Shown: positions 40,268-51,737, counted from the first letter of the stretch. The stretch: DNA of 64,000 bases from Nevskiales bacterium (GCA_028698335.1 JAQVDP010000007.1:1-64000), one strand, 5' to 3'. Notes: generated by a model from the letters alone, not told the origin. Numbers and translations: made by a program.

Positions 40268-42021
40268 GACCGACGCCCCCGATCCACGCCCGTTCCGGGC
40301 AGCGCGACGGTCTGCTCACGGACCGGACCCGGCCGCTGGTCGCCGTCGTCCGGCGCGATCTGCAGCAGGCGCGCGGCGCCCTGCATCACCTTCGAAAACA
40401 CCGGTGCCGCGACGAGACCGCCGTAGTAGGCCTCCGCCTTGGGCTCGTCGATGATCACCAGCCCGACGAGGCGTGGGCGCTGCGCCGGCAGCATGCCGAT
40501 GAAGATGGCCTGATGGCGCTTGCGGTCGTAGCCGCCGGTATCCGCGATCTTGCGCACGGTTCCGGTCTTGCCGGCGACCCGGTACCCCGGCACCGCGGCG
40601 CGGCGCGCGGTACCGTCCGGCGCCACCACCGCCTCGAGCATCTGCCGCACCGCCCGCGCCGTCGACGCCGAAACCGCCCGCTGCGGCGGCAATGCCTGCC
40701 CGCCCCGGACCAGCCGGATCTGCGGCATCAGGCCGTCGTTGGCCAACGCGGCGTAGGCGCGAACCAGATGCAGCGCGGTCAGCGAGAATCCGTAGCCGTA
40801 GGACGCCGTCGCCGTCGCGATCTGACCCCAGTCGGCGTAGTTGCGGAGCACCGGACTGGCCTCGCCCGGGAACCCGGTGTACACCGGCTCGCCGAAACCG
40901 AAACGCTGGTAGCCGGCCCATACCGACTCGGCACCGAGCGTCATGCCGACCTTGGCCGCGCCGACGTTGCTCGACTTGCTCAGCAGATGCGTCAGATCGA
41001 TCACGCCCTGCGGATGCACGTCGCGCACGGTCAGCGCGCCGACCTTGAAGGTGCCGGGCGTGGTGTCGATCTGGCTCGACGGCTGGAAGATCCCCAGCTC
41101 CAGGGCCTGCGCGATCAGCAACGGCTTGACCGTCGATCCCGGCTCGAAGGCATCGACCACGGCGCGGTTGCGCGTGCCCCGGGACACCCGCTCCTTCAGG
41201 TTGTTCGGATTGAACCCCGGCTGCGCCGCGATCGCCAGCACCTCGCCGGTGGCGGTATCGGCCACGACGATCATGCCGCCCCGCGCATCGTTCCTGGCGA
41301 CCGCATCCTTGAGTTCGCGGTACGCGAGGTACTGGATCCGCAGATCGATGGTCAGCTCGACATCACCGCCGGGCTGGGCTTCCTGGTATTCGAGGTTGTC
41401 CTCGACGACGCGGCCGGCACGGTCGCGGATGACGCGACGCTCGCCGACATGACCGGCCAGCACGCTCTCCTGAGCACGCTCGATGCCCTCCAGACCATTG
41501 CCGTCGCGTCCGCAGAAGCCCACCAGCTGGCTGGTGACCTCACCGGCGGGGTAATACCGCGCGTACGACGGCTCGGAGAACACACCCGGCGCCCCCAGCG
41601 AGAGGATGCGCTTGGCCTCGCCGGGTGACAGTGGGTCGGACACATAGACGAAGCTGCGATTCTGGCGGGCCTTGAGATAGCGCTCGAACTCGGACGACCG
41701 CCGCCCCAGCAGCTTCGCCACCGCCGACACATGCCCCGGCGACCCGAGCAGCGCGGACGGCACGACCCAGATCGTTTCCACCGGCGCCGACAGCGCCAGC
41801 GGCTCGCCGCGCCGGTCGACGATCGCGCCGCGATGTGCCGGAATCTCGACCGTGCGAATGTGGCGCTTGTCGCCCTCCTTGATCAGGAAGTCGCGCTCGA
41901 CGATCTGCAACTGGAATGCGCGCCCCAGCACCACGACGGCACCGAGCGCCAGGACGCCGAGCACCAGGATCCGGCGCCAGCCGCGAACCGGCTCGGCCGA
42001 GGGATTGACGATCGCGGTCAT
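40264..42021 (-). CDS. ftsI: Septal transpeptidase FtsI (PBP3)
   Basis: 585 residues from ATG 42021. One N-terminal membrane segment (about 17-37) and a PBP dimerisation domain (IPAHRGAIVDRRGEPLA) precede the transpeptidase. The active-site motifs are FEPGSTVKPLL (SxxK), LSKSSNVGAAK (SxN) and VAGKTGTVRK (KTG). It cross-links septal peptidoglycan and is a beta-lactam target. Start and stop overlap ftsL and murE by ATGA. Confidence 0.97.
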   Translation of the reverse strand: MTAIVNPSAEPVRGWRRILVLGVLALGAVVVLGRAFQLQIVERDFLIKEGDKRHIRTVEIPAHRGAIVDRRGEPLALSAPVETIWVVPSALLGSPGHVSAVAKLLGRRSSEFERYLKARQNRSFVYVSDPLSPGEAKRILSLGAPGVFSEPSYARYYPAGEVTSQLVGFCGRDGNGLEGIERAQESVLAGHVGERRVIRDRAGRVVEDNLEYQEAQPGGDVELTIDLRIQYLAYRELKDAVARNDARGGMIVVADTATGEVLAIAAQPGFNPNNLKERVSRGTRNRAVVDAFEPGSTVKPLLIAQALELGIFQPSSQIDTTPGTFKVGALTVRDVHPQGVIDLTHLLSKSSNVGAAKVGMTLGAESVWAGYQRFGFGEPVYTGFPGEASPVLRNYADWGQIATATASYGYGFSLTALHLVRAYAALANDGLMPQIRLVRGGQALPPQRAVSASTARAVRQMLEAVVAPDGTARRAAVPGYRVAGKTGTVRKIADTGGYDRKRHQAIFIGMLPAQRPRLVGLVIIDEPKAEAYYGGLVAAPVFSKVMQGAARLLQIAPDDGDQRPGPVREQTVALPGTGVDRGRRS

Positions 42022-42290
42022 GGCTGCGCGTCCACGATGACGTAGTCGTCGGGCTCGACCATGCCGAGCTGCTCGCGCGCGATCTTCTCGACGCGGTTGT
42101 TGTGTGCCAGCGTCGCCTCTTCGAGCTGCAGCTGCGCCCATTCCATCTGCAGCCGCTCGTGTTCGGCGCGCAGACCGTCGAGTTCACCGACCAGGGCGCG
42201 GTTCTCGTGCTTGGTCCGCACCACGACCAGCGCCGACGCGAACACCGCGACGGCGAGCATCAGCGGCAGCAGCAGTTGCCCACGCCTCAC
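42018..42290 (-). CDS. ftsL: Cell division protein FtsL
   Basis: A 90-residue bitopic protein from GTG 42290 (GTGA overlap with the rsmH stop). A short cytoplasmic MRRGQ tail, a membrane segment ([19 protein letters not shown]) and a periplasmic leucine-zipper-like coiled coil (about 25-75) are seen. It forms a complex with FtsB and FtsQ and activates FtsWI. It was identified mainly by place, size and topology, since FtsL sequences diverge quickly. Confidence 0.9.
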   Translation of the reverse strand: MRRGQLLLPLMLAVAVFASALVVVRTKHENRALVGELDGLRAEHERLQMEWAQLQLEEATLAHNNRVEKIAREQLGMVEPDDYVIVDAQP

Positions 42291-43222
42291 GGCAGCTTCT
42301 CCGCGATGCGCAGCACCGCGCTGCGCGCGCGCGGATTGACCGCACGCTCCTCGTCGGACGGAAACTGCTTGCCGCACAGCCGCACGCTCGGGGTCTCGCA
42401 ACGCGCCCAGTCGCGCAGCGTGCGCTTGACGATCCGGTCCTCGAGCGAATGGAAGCTGATGACGACCAGCCGCCCGCCCGGGGCCAGCACGTCGACGGCC
42501 TGCTCGAGGCCGGCATGCAGGACTTCGAGTTCCCGATTGATGTGGATGCGGATCGCCTGGAAGCTGCGCGTGGCGGGATGGATGCTGCGGCTGCGCGGTC
42601 CCGGCACCGCGGCGATCAGGGCGGCAAGCTGCGCGGTCGTGGTCAGCGGCGTCTCCTGGCGTTGCGCAACGATCCGGCGCGCGATGCGGCGGCTGTTGCG
42701 CTCGTCGCCGTAGCGCCACAGCACGTCGGCGATCTCCTGCTCGTCGGCATGCGCCAGCCATTGCGCCGCTGACTCACCGGCACCCGGATTCATCCGCATG
42801 TCGAGCGGACCGTCCTTGCCGAAGCTGAAGCCACGCGTGGCATCGTCGAGCTGCGGCGACGACACGCCGAGGTCCATCAGCACGCCGTCGACCCGCCCGG
42901 CGATGCCGGCCTGCCCGGCGACGGCCGCGAGCTGTGCGAAATTGCTCTGGTGGATATGGAAGTTGGCAAAGCCGGCGAAGTCGCGCTGCGCGTGCGCGAC
43001 CGCCTCGGGATCCTGATCCAGCGCGTGCAACTCGCCATCGCCGCCCAGCGCCTCGAGAATCGCGCGGCTGTGCCCGCCGCGCCCGAAGGTGCAGTCAACG
43101 TAGGTCCCGCCGCCACGGACGGCGAGACCGGCGAGCGCTTCTGCGAGCATCACCGGCCGGTGAAGTTCCATCGCGGACTCAGCCTCGATGAAGCCGGGCG
43201 AAGCTGCGCGCTCGAATGTCAC
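42287..43222 (-). CDS. rsmH: 16S rRNA (cytosine-1402-N4) methyltransferase
   Basis: RsmH (MraW) has the SAM-binding motif [32 protein letters not shown], the helical insert, and [20 protein letters not shown]. The GTG at 43222 has GAGGTG seven bases upstream and closes the gap to mraZ. An ATG at 43171 ([13 protein letters not shown]), nearer the conserved start, is an equally likely alternative and would give 294 rather than 311 residues. It modifies the ribosomal P site. Confidence 0.95.
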   Translation of the reverse strand: MTFERAASPGFIEAESAMELHRPVMLAEALAGLAVRGGGTYVDCTFGRGGHSRAILEALGGDGELHALDQDPEAVAHAQRDFAGFANFHIHQSNFAQLAAVAGQAGIAGRVDGVLMDLGVSSPQLDDATRGFSFGKDGPLDMRMNPGAGESAAQWLAHADEQEIADVLWRYGDERNSRRIARRIVAQRQETPLTTTAQLAALIAAVPGPRSRSIHPATRSFQAIRIHINRELEVLHAGLEQAVDVLAPGGRLVVISFHSLEDRIVKRTLRDWARCETPSVRLCGKQFPSDEERAVNPRARSAVLRIAEKLP

Positions 43223-43231
43223 CGGCGCACC

Positions 43232-43672
43232 TCACCGCTTCAACGTCCGGAAGGCGTCTTCGAGCGCGACCGCCAGCTCTGAGCCCTCGCCGAAGCGGGC
43301 CTCCCAGACGTCCTGCGGCCATACGTCGAATCGCGAATCCTGCCCCATCAGCATGACGGCACCGTCGATGTTCACGCGCTTGCGCAGCATCGGCGGCAAC
43401 AACACCCGGCCCTGCTTGTCCATTTCGGTTTCGACGGCGAAGCCGACGAACCACTGCTTGAGCAGTTCGGCCTGACGCCGGTCTTCCATCTGCTGGATCT
43501 GCTGGACGACGTCCTCGAAGACCGGCCGCGGATAAATCTCAAGACAGGGATTGGGTCCCTTGGTGATGACAAGCTGCGCGCCGCACTGATCGGCGAGCAA
43601 CTGGCGAAAGCGGGCCGGGATCGCCAAGCGACCCTTGTCGTCCACCATCAGTTGATGTGTGCCCGCGAACAT
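43232..43672 (-). CDS. mraZ: Transcriptional regulator MraZ
   Basis: 146 residues from ATG 43672 (MFAGTHQLMVDDKGRLAIPA). Two SpoVT/AbrB-like halves each carry the DKGR-type motif (VDDKGRLAIPARFR and MDKQGRVLLPPMLR). MraZ represses its own dcw promoter as a ring-shaped oligomer. Its predicted operator of three repeats lies 20-45 bases upstream of the start codon. An upstream in-frame GTG (43717) would sit inside the operator and is rejected. Confidence 0.96.
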   Translation of the reverse strand: MFAGTHQLMVDDKGRLAIPARFRQLLADQCGAQLVITKGPNPCLEIYPRPVFEDVVQQIQQMEDRRQAELLKQWFVGFAVETEMDKQGRVLLPPMLRKRVNIDGAVMLMGQDSRFDVWPQDVWEARFGEGSELAVALEDAFRTLKR

Positions 43673-43691
43673 GATGCTTTCGGAGAAAACT

Positions 43692-43717
43692 CCCCACTTG
43701 CCCCCACAATCCACCAC
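43692..43717 (-). promoter_or_regulatory. MraZ operator: three 10-bp-spaced repeats
   Basis: On the minus strand GTGGTG (43712-43717), GTGGGG (43702-43707) and GTGGGG (43692-43697) recur exactly every 10 bases with 4-base spacers. This matches the known MraZ box GTGG(G/T)G repeats. They lie just downstream of the -10 box, so binding would block transcription, consistent with autorepression. Confidence 0.88.
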
Positions 43718-43725
43718 TAAAGTGC

Positions 43726-43754
43726 ACTATACGCCTCCGGGGTAGCCGTCGCAA
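43726..43754 (-). promoter_or_regulatory. Main promoter of the dcw cluster (Pmra)
   Basis: -35 TTGCGA (43749-43754), a 17-base spacer and -10 TATAGT (43726-43731) on the minus strand. The predicted start lies at the first MraZ repeat. A second possible promoter (TTGACT, about 17 bases, TCATAA) lies further upstream around 43796-43825. Confidence 0.75.
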
Positions 43755-44013
43755 GCCACGAAACGAACAAAAATTCCAGAAAAACAGTGGCTTATGACTG
43801 GACGCTGAACGCACAGTCAATTCCCAAATAAAACAAAGGATTACAGCCAACACTTAAAGTGAGCAACAAATGACCGCGCCGGCGCCGCCCACCGTCTCGG
43901 TCGGGATTGAGATTTTGAGCGTGATTAAGATTTGTTATTTTATTTTTTATCACATCATGCCGTCACCCATCCCGCGCCGGGGCCGCTCCGGCGGGGGACG
44001 ATGGGGAGAAAAG
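43755..44013. other. AT-rich intergenic region between mraZ and rnpB
   Basis: This stretch has no convincing gene. It holds the upstream part of the dcw promoter region and an AT-rich patch (about 43905-43955) of A/T runs. A GC palindrome CGCCGG...CCGGCG (about 43974-43998) may be a weak rnpB terminator, since no T-run follows it. The AT content contrasts sharply with the genes on both sides. Confidence 0.5.
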
Positions 44014-44399
44014 TGGGGAGTCGGCCTGTAAGCCGGGTTCTGTGCGGACGCTTGCGCGCCCCGACAACCATTCCTCTTGGCGCCGCGTCACCGCGACGCT
44101 CCAGCGACCTACCCGGAAGGCACGCGGGCCACGCGTCGTACGTCTCGCGACGCACTCCTTCCCTATTTGGTCTTGCTCCGAGTGGGGTTTGCCGTGCCGC
44201 TCCCGTTGCCGGTCGCGCGGTGCGCTCTTACCGCACCGTTTCACCCTTGCCAGCCCCTTACGGGACTTCGGCGGTCTGCTCTCTGTTGCACTTTCCGTCG
44301 GCTCGCGCCGCCCAGGCGTTACCTGGCACTCTGCCCTGCGGAGCCCGGACTTTCCTCCACCGCGCAAGGCGCGACAGCGGTTGTCTGGCCGACTCCCGC
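44014..44399 (-). ncRNA. rnpB: RNase P RNA, bacterial type A
   Basis: The catalytic RNA that matures tRNA 5' ends is seen on the minus strand. P1 pairs GGGAGTCGGCC (44387-44397) with GGCCGACTCCC (44016-44026). Conserved cores are GAGGAAAGTCCGGGCTCC near the 5' end, GAGTGCCAGGTAACGCCTGG, CAACAGAGAGCA, GGTAAGAGCGCACCG and ACAGAACCCGGCTTACAGG at the 3' end. Length of about 386 nt fits the type A class. Exact ends are set by P1 and are good to a few bases. Confidence 0.96.
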
Positions 44400-44403
44400 G
44401 CGC

Positions 44404-44409
44404 ATTATC
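44404..44409 (-). promoter_or_regulatory. -10 element of rnpB
   Basis: GATAAT on the minus strand lies 6-8 bases upstream of the predicted rnpB 5' end. The -35 region is GC-rich and does not match well. Confidence 0.4.
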
Positions 44410-44478
44410 CGCCATCGGCCGCCGGAACGGCAGTCCGATAGAATCCGGCCCTCCATTCATTCGAGCGACGAACCCCTC

Positions 44479-44910
44479 ATGCCCGCACAGGAAGTCCGGT
44501 TGCACGCCCACATCAATGCGCCCGTCGAACGGGTTTTCGCGTTCTTCGCCGATCACGAGAAGTTCGCGACGCTGTTCGGCGGCAGTTGCCGCCGCGTCCG
44601 CGACGGCGAAGGCGATCCCAACGGCCTGCACTCGGTGCGCCGCATGGGCCCGGGGCCGCTGGCCTTCGACGAAACCATCACCGAATTCGTCCCCAACGAG
44701 CGCATCGCCTACCAGATCAGCCGCGGCGGCCCGCTGAAGAACCACCTCGGCGTGATCCGGTTCAGCGCCACCGGCGATGCGACCGATGTCGACTATGTGA
44801 TCCGTTTCGACGGCAAGCTGCCCGGCGTCGGCCCGCTGGTCGCCAAGGCGCTGTCACTGGCCTGGCACCGCAGCTCGCCGCGAGCCCTGGCCGCGCTGGA
44901 ACGCGCCTGA
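44479..44910 (+). CDS. SRPBCC-fold (polyketide-cyclase/START-like) protein
   Basis: A 143-residue protein with the pattern of the SRPBCC superfamily: VRLHAHINAPVERVFAFFAD at the N-terminus, GLHSVRRMGPGPLAFDETITEF in the middle and a C-terminal long helix (VGPLVAKALSLAWHRSSPRA). These proteins bind hydrophobic ligands in a deep cavity, and the ligand cannot be predicted. It lies 12 bases upstream of the BtuF-like gene and may be co-transcribed with it. Confidence 0.8.
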   Translation: MPAQEVRLHAHINAPVERVFAFFADHEKFATLFGGSCRRVRDGEGDPNGLHSVRRMGPGPLAFDETITEFVPNERIAYQISRGGPLKNHLGVIRFSATGDATDVDYVIRFDGKLPGVGPLVAKALSLAWHRSSPRALAALERA

Positions 44911-44922
44911 TCCCGACCGGCG

Positions 44923-45690
44923 ATGCGCATCGTCTCGCACACCTGCTCGAATACCGAGATCGTCTGCGCGCTGGGCTGCGCCGACCGCATCGTCGCGATC
45001 GATGCCGACTCGGACCATCCGCCGCAGGTCGTCGATGCCCTGCCCAAGCTCGGCCGGGATCTGGATCTTGATGTCGACGCGGTGCGGGCGCTGCGCCCCG
45101 ATCTGGTCCTGACCTCGTTGACCGTCCCCGGTCACGAGCGCGTCGTCGAGGCGCTCGACGCCGCGGGCCTGACGACCCTGGTCATCGACCCGACCCACCT
45201 GGACGGGGTCTTCGACAGCATCCGCACGATCGCCGCCGCGCTGGACGTCCCCGCCCGCGGCGACGCACTGGTGCACGAGATGGACGCGGCGATGCCACCG
45301 GTCCCGGTGCGCGCCGACGCGCCGTCGATCCTGGTCGAATGGTGGCCAAAGCCGGTCATCGGCGCGGCCCGACGCTCCTGGGTTCACGACCTGATCGAAC
45401 GCGCCGGCGGCCGCAATGCGCTGGCGGACGTGGACACGCCGACGCAGTCCTGCGATCCGGCGCAGGCCCCGGGGTTCGAAGTCGACGCCGTGGCGATGTC
45501 CTGGTGCGGTGTGCGGGCCGAGAAATATCGCGCCGACGTGGTGCTCCAGCGCCCTGGCTGGCAGCACACCGCGGCAATCCGCAACGGCCGCGTGCACGCG
45601 ATCAGCGAGGCGTATCTGGGCCGCCCCGGACCGCGTCTGGTCGAGGGCTACCGGGCGCTGCGCCGGATCGTGACCGCCACGGCCGGCTAG
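44923..45690 (+). CDS. BtuF-like cobalamin-binding protein without signal peptide
   Basis: A 255-residue protein of the type III periplasmic-binding (helical backbone metal receptor) fold. Evidence: MRIVSHTCSNTEIVCALGCADRIVAID, LRPDLVLTSL, and the long helix region DSIRTIAAALDVPARGDALV. BtuF and siderophore-binding proteins share this fold. Unlike true periplasmic receptors it begins directly at the mature fold with no signal peptide, and no transporter gene is next to it. It may therefore be a cytoplasmic cobamide-binding variant. It is convergent with hisD. Confidence 0.78.
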   Translation: MRIVSHTCSNTEIVCALGCADRIVAIDADSDHPPQVVDALPKLGRDLDLDVDAVRALRPDLVLTSLTVPGHERVVEALDAAGLTTLVIDPTHLDGVFDSIRTIAAALDVPARGDALVHEMDAAMPPVPVRADAPSILVEWWPKPVIGAARRSWVHDLIERAGGRNALADVDTPTQSCDPAQAPGFEVDAVAMSWCGVRAEKYRADVVLQRPGWQHTAAIRNGRVHAISEAYLGRPGPRLVEGYRALRRIVTATAG

Positions 45691-45702
45691 GCCCGCCCCT
45701 GC

Positions 45703-46998
45703 TCAGCCGCGATCGCGCGCGGACTGGGCGTGGGCCTGCAGCCCCTCGGCATCGGCGATGCAACCGGCGATGCGCGCCAGCGGCCGCGCACCGTCGGGCG
45801 TGCACTCGATCAGACTGCTGCGCTTCTGGAATTCGTAGACGCCCAGCGGATTGGAGAACCGCGCCGCCCGCGACGTCGGCAGGACGTGGTTGGGGCCCGC
45901 GCAGTAGTCGCCGAAGGCTTCCGGCGTGTGGCGCCCGATGAAGATCGCGCCGGCGTGGCGGATTCTCGGCAGCAGCGCCCGCGGTTGCTCGACCGCCAGT
46001 TCCAGATGCTCCGGCGCGATGCGATTCGACACCTCGCACGCGGTTTCCAGATCCGGCACCGCGATCAGCGCGCCGCGACTGCGCATCGAGATCTCCACGG
46101 TCTGCGCCCGCGGCAGCCCGGCGATGCGCTCGTTCATTGCCGCGGCGACCCGGTCGAGCAGCGCGACATCCGGCGAGATCAGAATCGCCTCGGAGTCCTC
46201 GCCATGCTCGGCCTGGGAAAACAGATCCATCGCCAGCCAGCGCGGATCGCTATCACCGTCGCTGATGATGACGATCTCCGAAGGACCGGCGATGGAGTCG
46301 ATCCCGACCCTGCCGAACACCGCGCGCTTGGCCGCCGCCACATAGGCATTGCCCGGGCCGACGATCTTGTCGACCGCGGGGATCGTCGCGGTGCCGTAGG
46401 CCAGCGCCGCCACCGCCTGCGCGCCACCGACCGTGAACACGCGATCGACTTCGGCCAGATGCGCCGCCGCGAGCACCACGGGGTTGAGTTCGCCGCCCGG
46501 TGCGGGCACCACCATGACGATCTCGCCGACACCCGCAACCCGCGCCGGAATCGCGTTCATCAACACCGACGACGGGTATGCAGCCTTGCCGCCGGGCACG
46601 TAGATCCCGACCCGATCCAGCGGCGTCACCTGCTGGCCGAGACGGTTGCCGAGCCCGTCGGTGAATTCGAAACCGCTGAGCTTCTGATGCTCGGCGTAGG
46701 CGCGGATGCGCACGGCGGCCTGCTCGAGCGCGTCACGCAGGTCCGGATCGAGCGCCTGCCAGGCCCGGGCCCGCGCCTCGGCATCGATCTCGAGCGCCGC
46801 GGCGGCGCCGACCTGACGCCGGTCGAAACGATTGGTCAGCTCGATCAGCGCCTCGTCGCCGCGCGCGCGGATCGCCGCGACGATCGTGTCGACGGCCGCG
46901 ACCACCTCGGCACCGGTTTCCGGCGCCCGATCGAGCAGCGCGTCGAGCTGCCGGTCGAAATCCGCCGCGCCGGCGTCGAGCCGCTGCACCTCGATCAT
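45703..46998 (-). CDS. hisD: Histidinol dehydrogenase
   Basis: 431 residues from ATG 46998, overlapping the hisG stop (ATGA). Family motifs: [49 protein letters not shown] (catalytic environment), [15 protein letters not shown] with the zinc His, [12 protein letters not shown], and the C-terminal [14 protein letters not shown]. It oxidises histidinol to histidine in two NAD steps. hisC, which follows hisD in many relatives, is absent here. Confidence 0.97.
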   Translation of the reverse strand: MIEVQRLDAGAADFDRQLDALLDRAPETGAEVVAAVDTIVAAIRARGDEALIELTNRFDRRQVGAAAALEIDAEARARAWQALDPDLRDALEQAAVRIRAYAEHQKLSGFEFTDGLGNRLGQQVTPLDRVGIYVPGGKAAYPSSVLMNAIPARVAGVGEIVMVVPAPGGELNPVVLAAAHLAEVDRVFTVGGAQAVAALAYGTATIPAVDKIVGPGNAYVAAAKRAVFGRVGIDSIAGPSEIVIISDGDSDPRWLAMDLFSQAEHGEDSEAILISPDVALLDRVAAAMNERIAGLPRAQTVEISMRSRGALIAVPDLETACEVSNRIAPEHLELAVEQPRALLPRIRHAGAIFIGRHTPEAFGDYCAGPNHVLPTSRAARFSNPLGVYEFQKRSSLIECTPDGARPLARIAGCIADAEGLQAHAQSARDRG

Positions 46999-47621
46999 TT
47001 CACCACCTCGGCGAACTGCGCGAGCAGATCGGTGATCGCCGCGCTCTTCATCTTCATCGCCGCCTTGTTGACCACCAAGCGGGAACTGACCTGGCAGATC
47101 GTCTCCAGCTCGACCAGGCCGTTCGCGCGCAGGGTGCCGCCGGTGGCGACCAGATCGACGATCAGGTCGGCGAGGCCCACCAGCGGCGCCAGCTCCATCG
47201 AGCCGTACAGCTTGATCATCTCGACCTGCTCGCCCTTCTCGGCGAAGTGGCGACGGGTGATCTCGGGATACTTGGTCGCCACCCGGAGCCGCCGCACGCC
47301 GTCCGGGCGCGGGCCGTCCTTCTTGGCGGCGACCGACAGCCGGCACTGGGCGATGCCCAGGTCCAGCGGCTCGTACAACGCCGAACCGCCGTGTTCCAGC
47401 AGCACGTCCTTGCCGACGATGCCCATGTCGGCCGCACCGTACTCGACATAGGTCGGGACGTCGGCGGGGCGGATGATCAGCAGCGAGACGCCCTTGCGAC
47501 GGGACGGCACGCGCAGCAACCGATCGATGTCACCGGCGGGCTCCAGGCCCATGCGGCCGAGCAGCGGCAGGCTTTCTTCGAGAATGCGCCCTTTCGACAG
47601 GGCGATGGTCAGGTCGGTCAT
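46995..47621 (-). CDS. hisG: ATP phosphoribosyltransferase, short form
   Basis: 208 residues from ATG 47621 ([20 protein letters not shown]). It has the catalytic domain ([37 protein letters not shown]) but lacks the C-terminal regulatory domain of the roughly 300-residue long form. Short HisG is active only with the regulatory partner HisZ, not seen in this window. It catalyses the first step of histidine synthesis. It is coupled to hisD. Confidence 0.96.
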   Translation of the reverse strand: MTDLTIALSKGRILEESLPLLGRMGLEPAGDIDRLLRVPSRRKGVSLLIIRPADVPTYVEYGAADMGIVGKDVLLEHGGSALYEPLDLGIAQCRLSVAAKKDGPRPDGVRRLRVATKYPEITRRHFAEKGEQVEMIKLYGSMELAPLVGLADLIVDLVATGGTLRANGLVELETICQVSSRLVVNKAAMKMKSAAITDLLAQFAEVVK

Positions 47622-47709
47622 CGGGGGCAACGCTAGTCAATCCGGGGTCGCGGATTGTACCGAGGCTGGGCGACGACCGCTGGGAAGCCGGACCGGGCGC
47701 CGCTGTGCC

Positions 47710-48468
47710 TCAGCGCTTGCGCGGCAGCAGACGCAGGTAGATCGCCTTCGAGCGTCCGTCGGCCAGCTTGCGCGCCTCGACCTCGAACAGACCGACCGCG
47801 CTGACCAGCTCGCCGAGCTTCTGGTAGCCGTAGTTGCGGGGATCGAAGTCCGGTGCCTGCTGCGAGATGTTGCTGCCGATCGCACCGAGCTGCGCCCAGC
47901 CCTCGTCATCGCTGGCCGCGTCGAGGGCCTCGCGCAGCAGCTTCACCAGCTTGGTGTCGCGCTTGAGCGCCGCACCGTCCTTCTTGCGCTTGGCGGTGCC
48001 GCCCTCCTCGGCCTGCTCGCGCAGCACGTCGAGATAGACGAACTTGTCACAGGCCGAAACCAGCGACTGCGGGGTCTTGCGCTCACCGAAACCGTAGACG
48101 GTGAGGCCGGCCTCACGGATTCTCGAAGCCAGGCGGGTGAAGTCGCTGTCGCTGGAAACCAGGCAGAACCCGTCGAAGCGATTGGTGTACAGCAGATCCA
48201 TCGCATCGATGATCATCGCGCTGTCGGTCGCGTTCTTGCCGGTGGTATACCCGAACTGCTGGATCGGCTGGATCGCGTGCTGCACCAGCACGTCCTTCCA
48301 TCCGCGGAGGTTCGGCTGGGTCCAGTCGCCGTAGATGCGCTTGACGCTGGCCACGCCGTATTTGGCGATCTCGGCCAGCAGCGCCTCGGCCAGCGCCGGC
48401 TGGGTGTTGTCGGCGTCGATCAGGACCGCAAGCTTGGGCGCGGTATCGGGGGCGTTGGAAGTGGTCAC
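47710..48468 (-). CDS. NYN-domain nuclease-like protein with C-terminal OST-HTH/LOTUS domain
   Basis: 252 residues. The N-terminal NYN (PIN-like, LabA/DUF88) domain shows KLAVLIDADNTQPALAEALL, KNATDSAMIIDAMDLLY and FCLVSSDSDFTRLASRIREA, with the acidic residues expected for metal-dependent RNase activity. A Lys/Arg-rich linker (about 155-170) leads to a LOTUS-like module (GWAQLGAIGSNISQQAPDF, then YQKLGELVSAVG), a fold that binds RNA or protein partners. Substrate is unknown. It lies between murA and hisG, which are adjacent in many relatives. Confidence 0.85.
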   Translation of the reverse strand: MTTSNAPDTAPKLAVLIDADNTQPALAEALLAEIAKYGVASVKRIYGDWTQPNLRGWKDVLVQHAIQPIQQFGYTTGKNATDSAMIIDAMDLLYTNRFDGFCLVSSDSDFTRLASRIREAGLTVYGFGERKTPQSLVSACDKFVYLDVLREQAEEGGTAKRKKDGAALKRDTKLVKLLREALDAASDDEGWAQLGAIGSNISQQAPDFDPRNYGYQKLGELVSAVGLFEVEARKLADGRSKAIYLRLLPRKR

Positions 48469-48521
48469 GGTAAATCCCCGGTCGGGAACGGATCGGCGCC
48501 CACTCTATCGCGTACGCGGCT

Positions 48522-50789
<2,268 letters not shown>

Positions 50790-50793
<4 letters not shown>

Positions 50794-51722
50794 GCGGAGG
50801 CTCCCGCGGGCGCGGCCGAGCGACCGGTCAGCTCGATGAAAATGTCCTCGAGATCCGGCTCGCGGGTGTGGACATCATCGATATCGACGCCGGCGTCGCG
50901 CAGCGCCATGAACACCGCACTGATCGGATGCCTGCCGCTTTCGAGCTTGAGTTCCAGGGTACCCTCCTGCTCGGCGGCCACCAGCGGGCGCAACGCCTCG
51001 GGCAGCTGCGCGCCCTCCGGCAGGCGCAGGCGCAGAAACCGGAACGGGTGGCGTGCCAGCAGTTCGCGGGTGGTGTCGATCACCTGCAGCGCCCCCTTGT
51101 CGAGGATCGCGATGCGCTCGCACAGCTCCTGCGCTTCCTCGAGATAGTGCGTGGTCAGGACCACCGTCGTGCCGGCGCGGTGCAGCTCGGTCATGAACGA
51201 CCACAGGGTCCGCCGCAGTTCGACGTCGACACCGGCAGTCGGTTCGTCGAGGATCACCACCTGCGGCCGGTGCACCAGCGCCTGCGCGATCAACACCCGG
51301 CGTTTCATGCCGCCGGACAGCGCCCGCATCGAACTGCCGGACTTGCCGGCGAGGTCGAGACGATCGAGCATCTCGTCGATCCAGGGCCAGACCTCGCGCC
51401 CGCAGCCGTAGTAGCCGGCCTGAATCCGGAGCATGTCGCGGACCGTAAAGAAGGGATCGAACACCAGCTCCTGGGGAACGACGCCCAGCTGGCGCCGCGC
51501 CTGCCGGAACTGGCGGACGGTGTCGTAGCCCATGACGCTGATCCGGCCCGCGTTCATCTGGACCAGACCGGCAATGATGCTGATGAGAGTGGATTTACCG
51601 GCGCCGTTGGGACCCAGCAGGCCAAAAAACTCGCCCTGGCGGATCTCGAAATCGATTCCGCGCAGTGCAGTGACCGGGCCATAGGTTTTGCGGACGCCGG
51701 CGATCTCGATGGCCGGTTGCAT
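50790..51722 (-). CDS. ABC transporter ATPase (YadG-like)
   Basis: 310 residues from ATG 51722. Walker [19 protein letters not shown]-loop VPQELVFDPFFTVRD, signature LSGGMKRRVLIAQAL, Walker B QVVILDEPTAGVDVE and H-loop LTTHYLEEAQELCE are all present. The C-terminal domain (about 215-300) is typical of drug/polysaccharide-type ABC-2 exporters. A -10 TATAAT lies on the minus strand at 51732-51737. Confidence 0.93.
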
Positions 51723-51731
51723 AGGGGCGGA

Positions 51732-51737
51732 ATTATA
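51732..51737 (-). promoter_or_regulatory. -10 element of the ABC-ibaG-murA transcript
   Basis: Consensus TATAAT lies 10 bases upstream of the ATPase ATG on the minus strand. A TTGCCG lies 15 bases further up. The transcript would be nearly leaderless. Confidence 0.35.

Noticed and set aside
43672-43717. Upstream GTG start adding 15 residues to MraZ
   Set aside because: The added codons lie in the MraZ operator and the predicted transcription start, and MFAGTHQL is the conserved N-terminus.
43755-44013. Possible small gene or prophage remnant in the AT-rich mraZ-rnpB gap
   Set aside because: No open frame with a ribosome site and no phage-like sequence; AT richness fits a promoter region.
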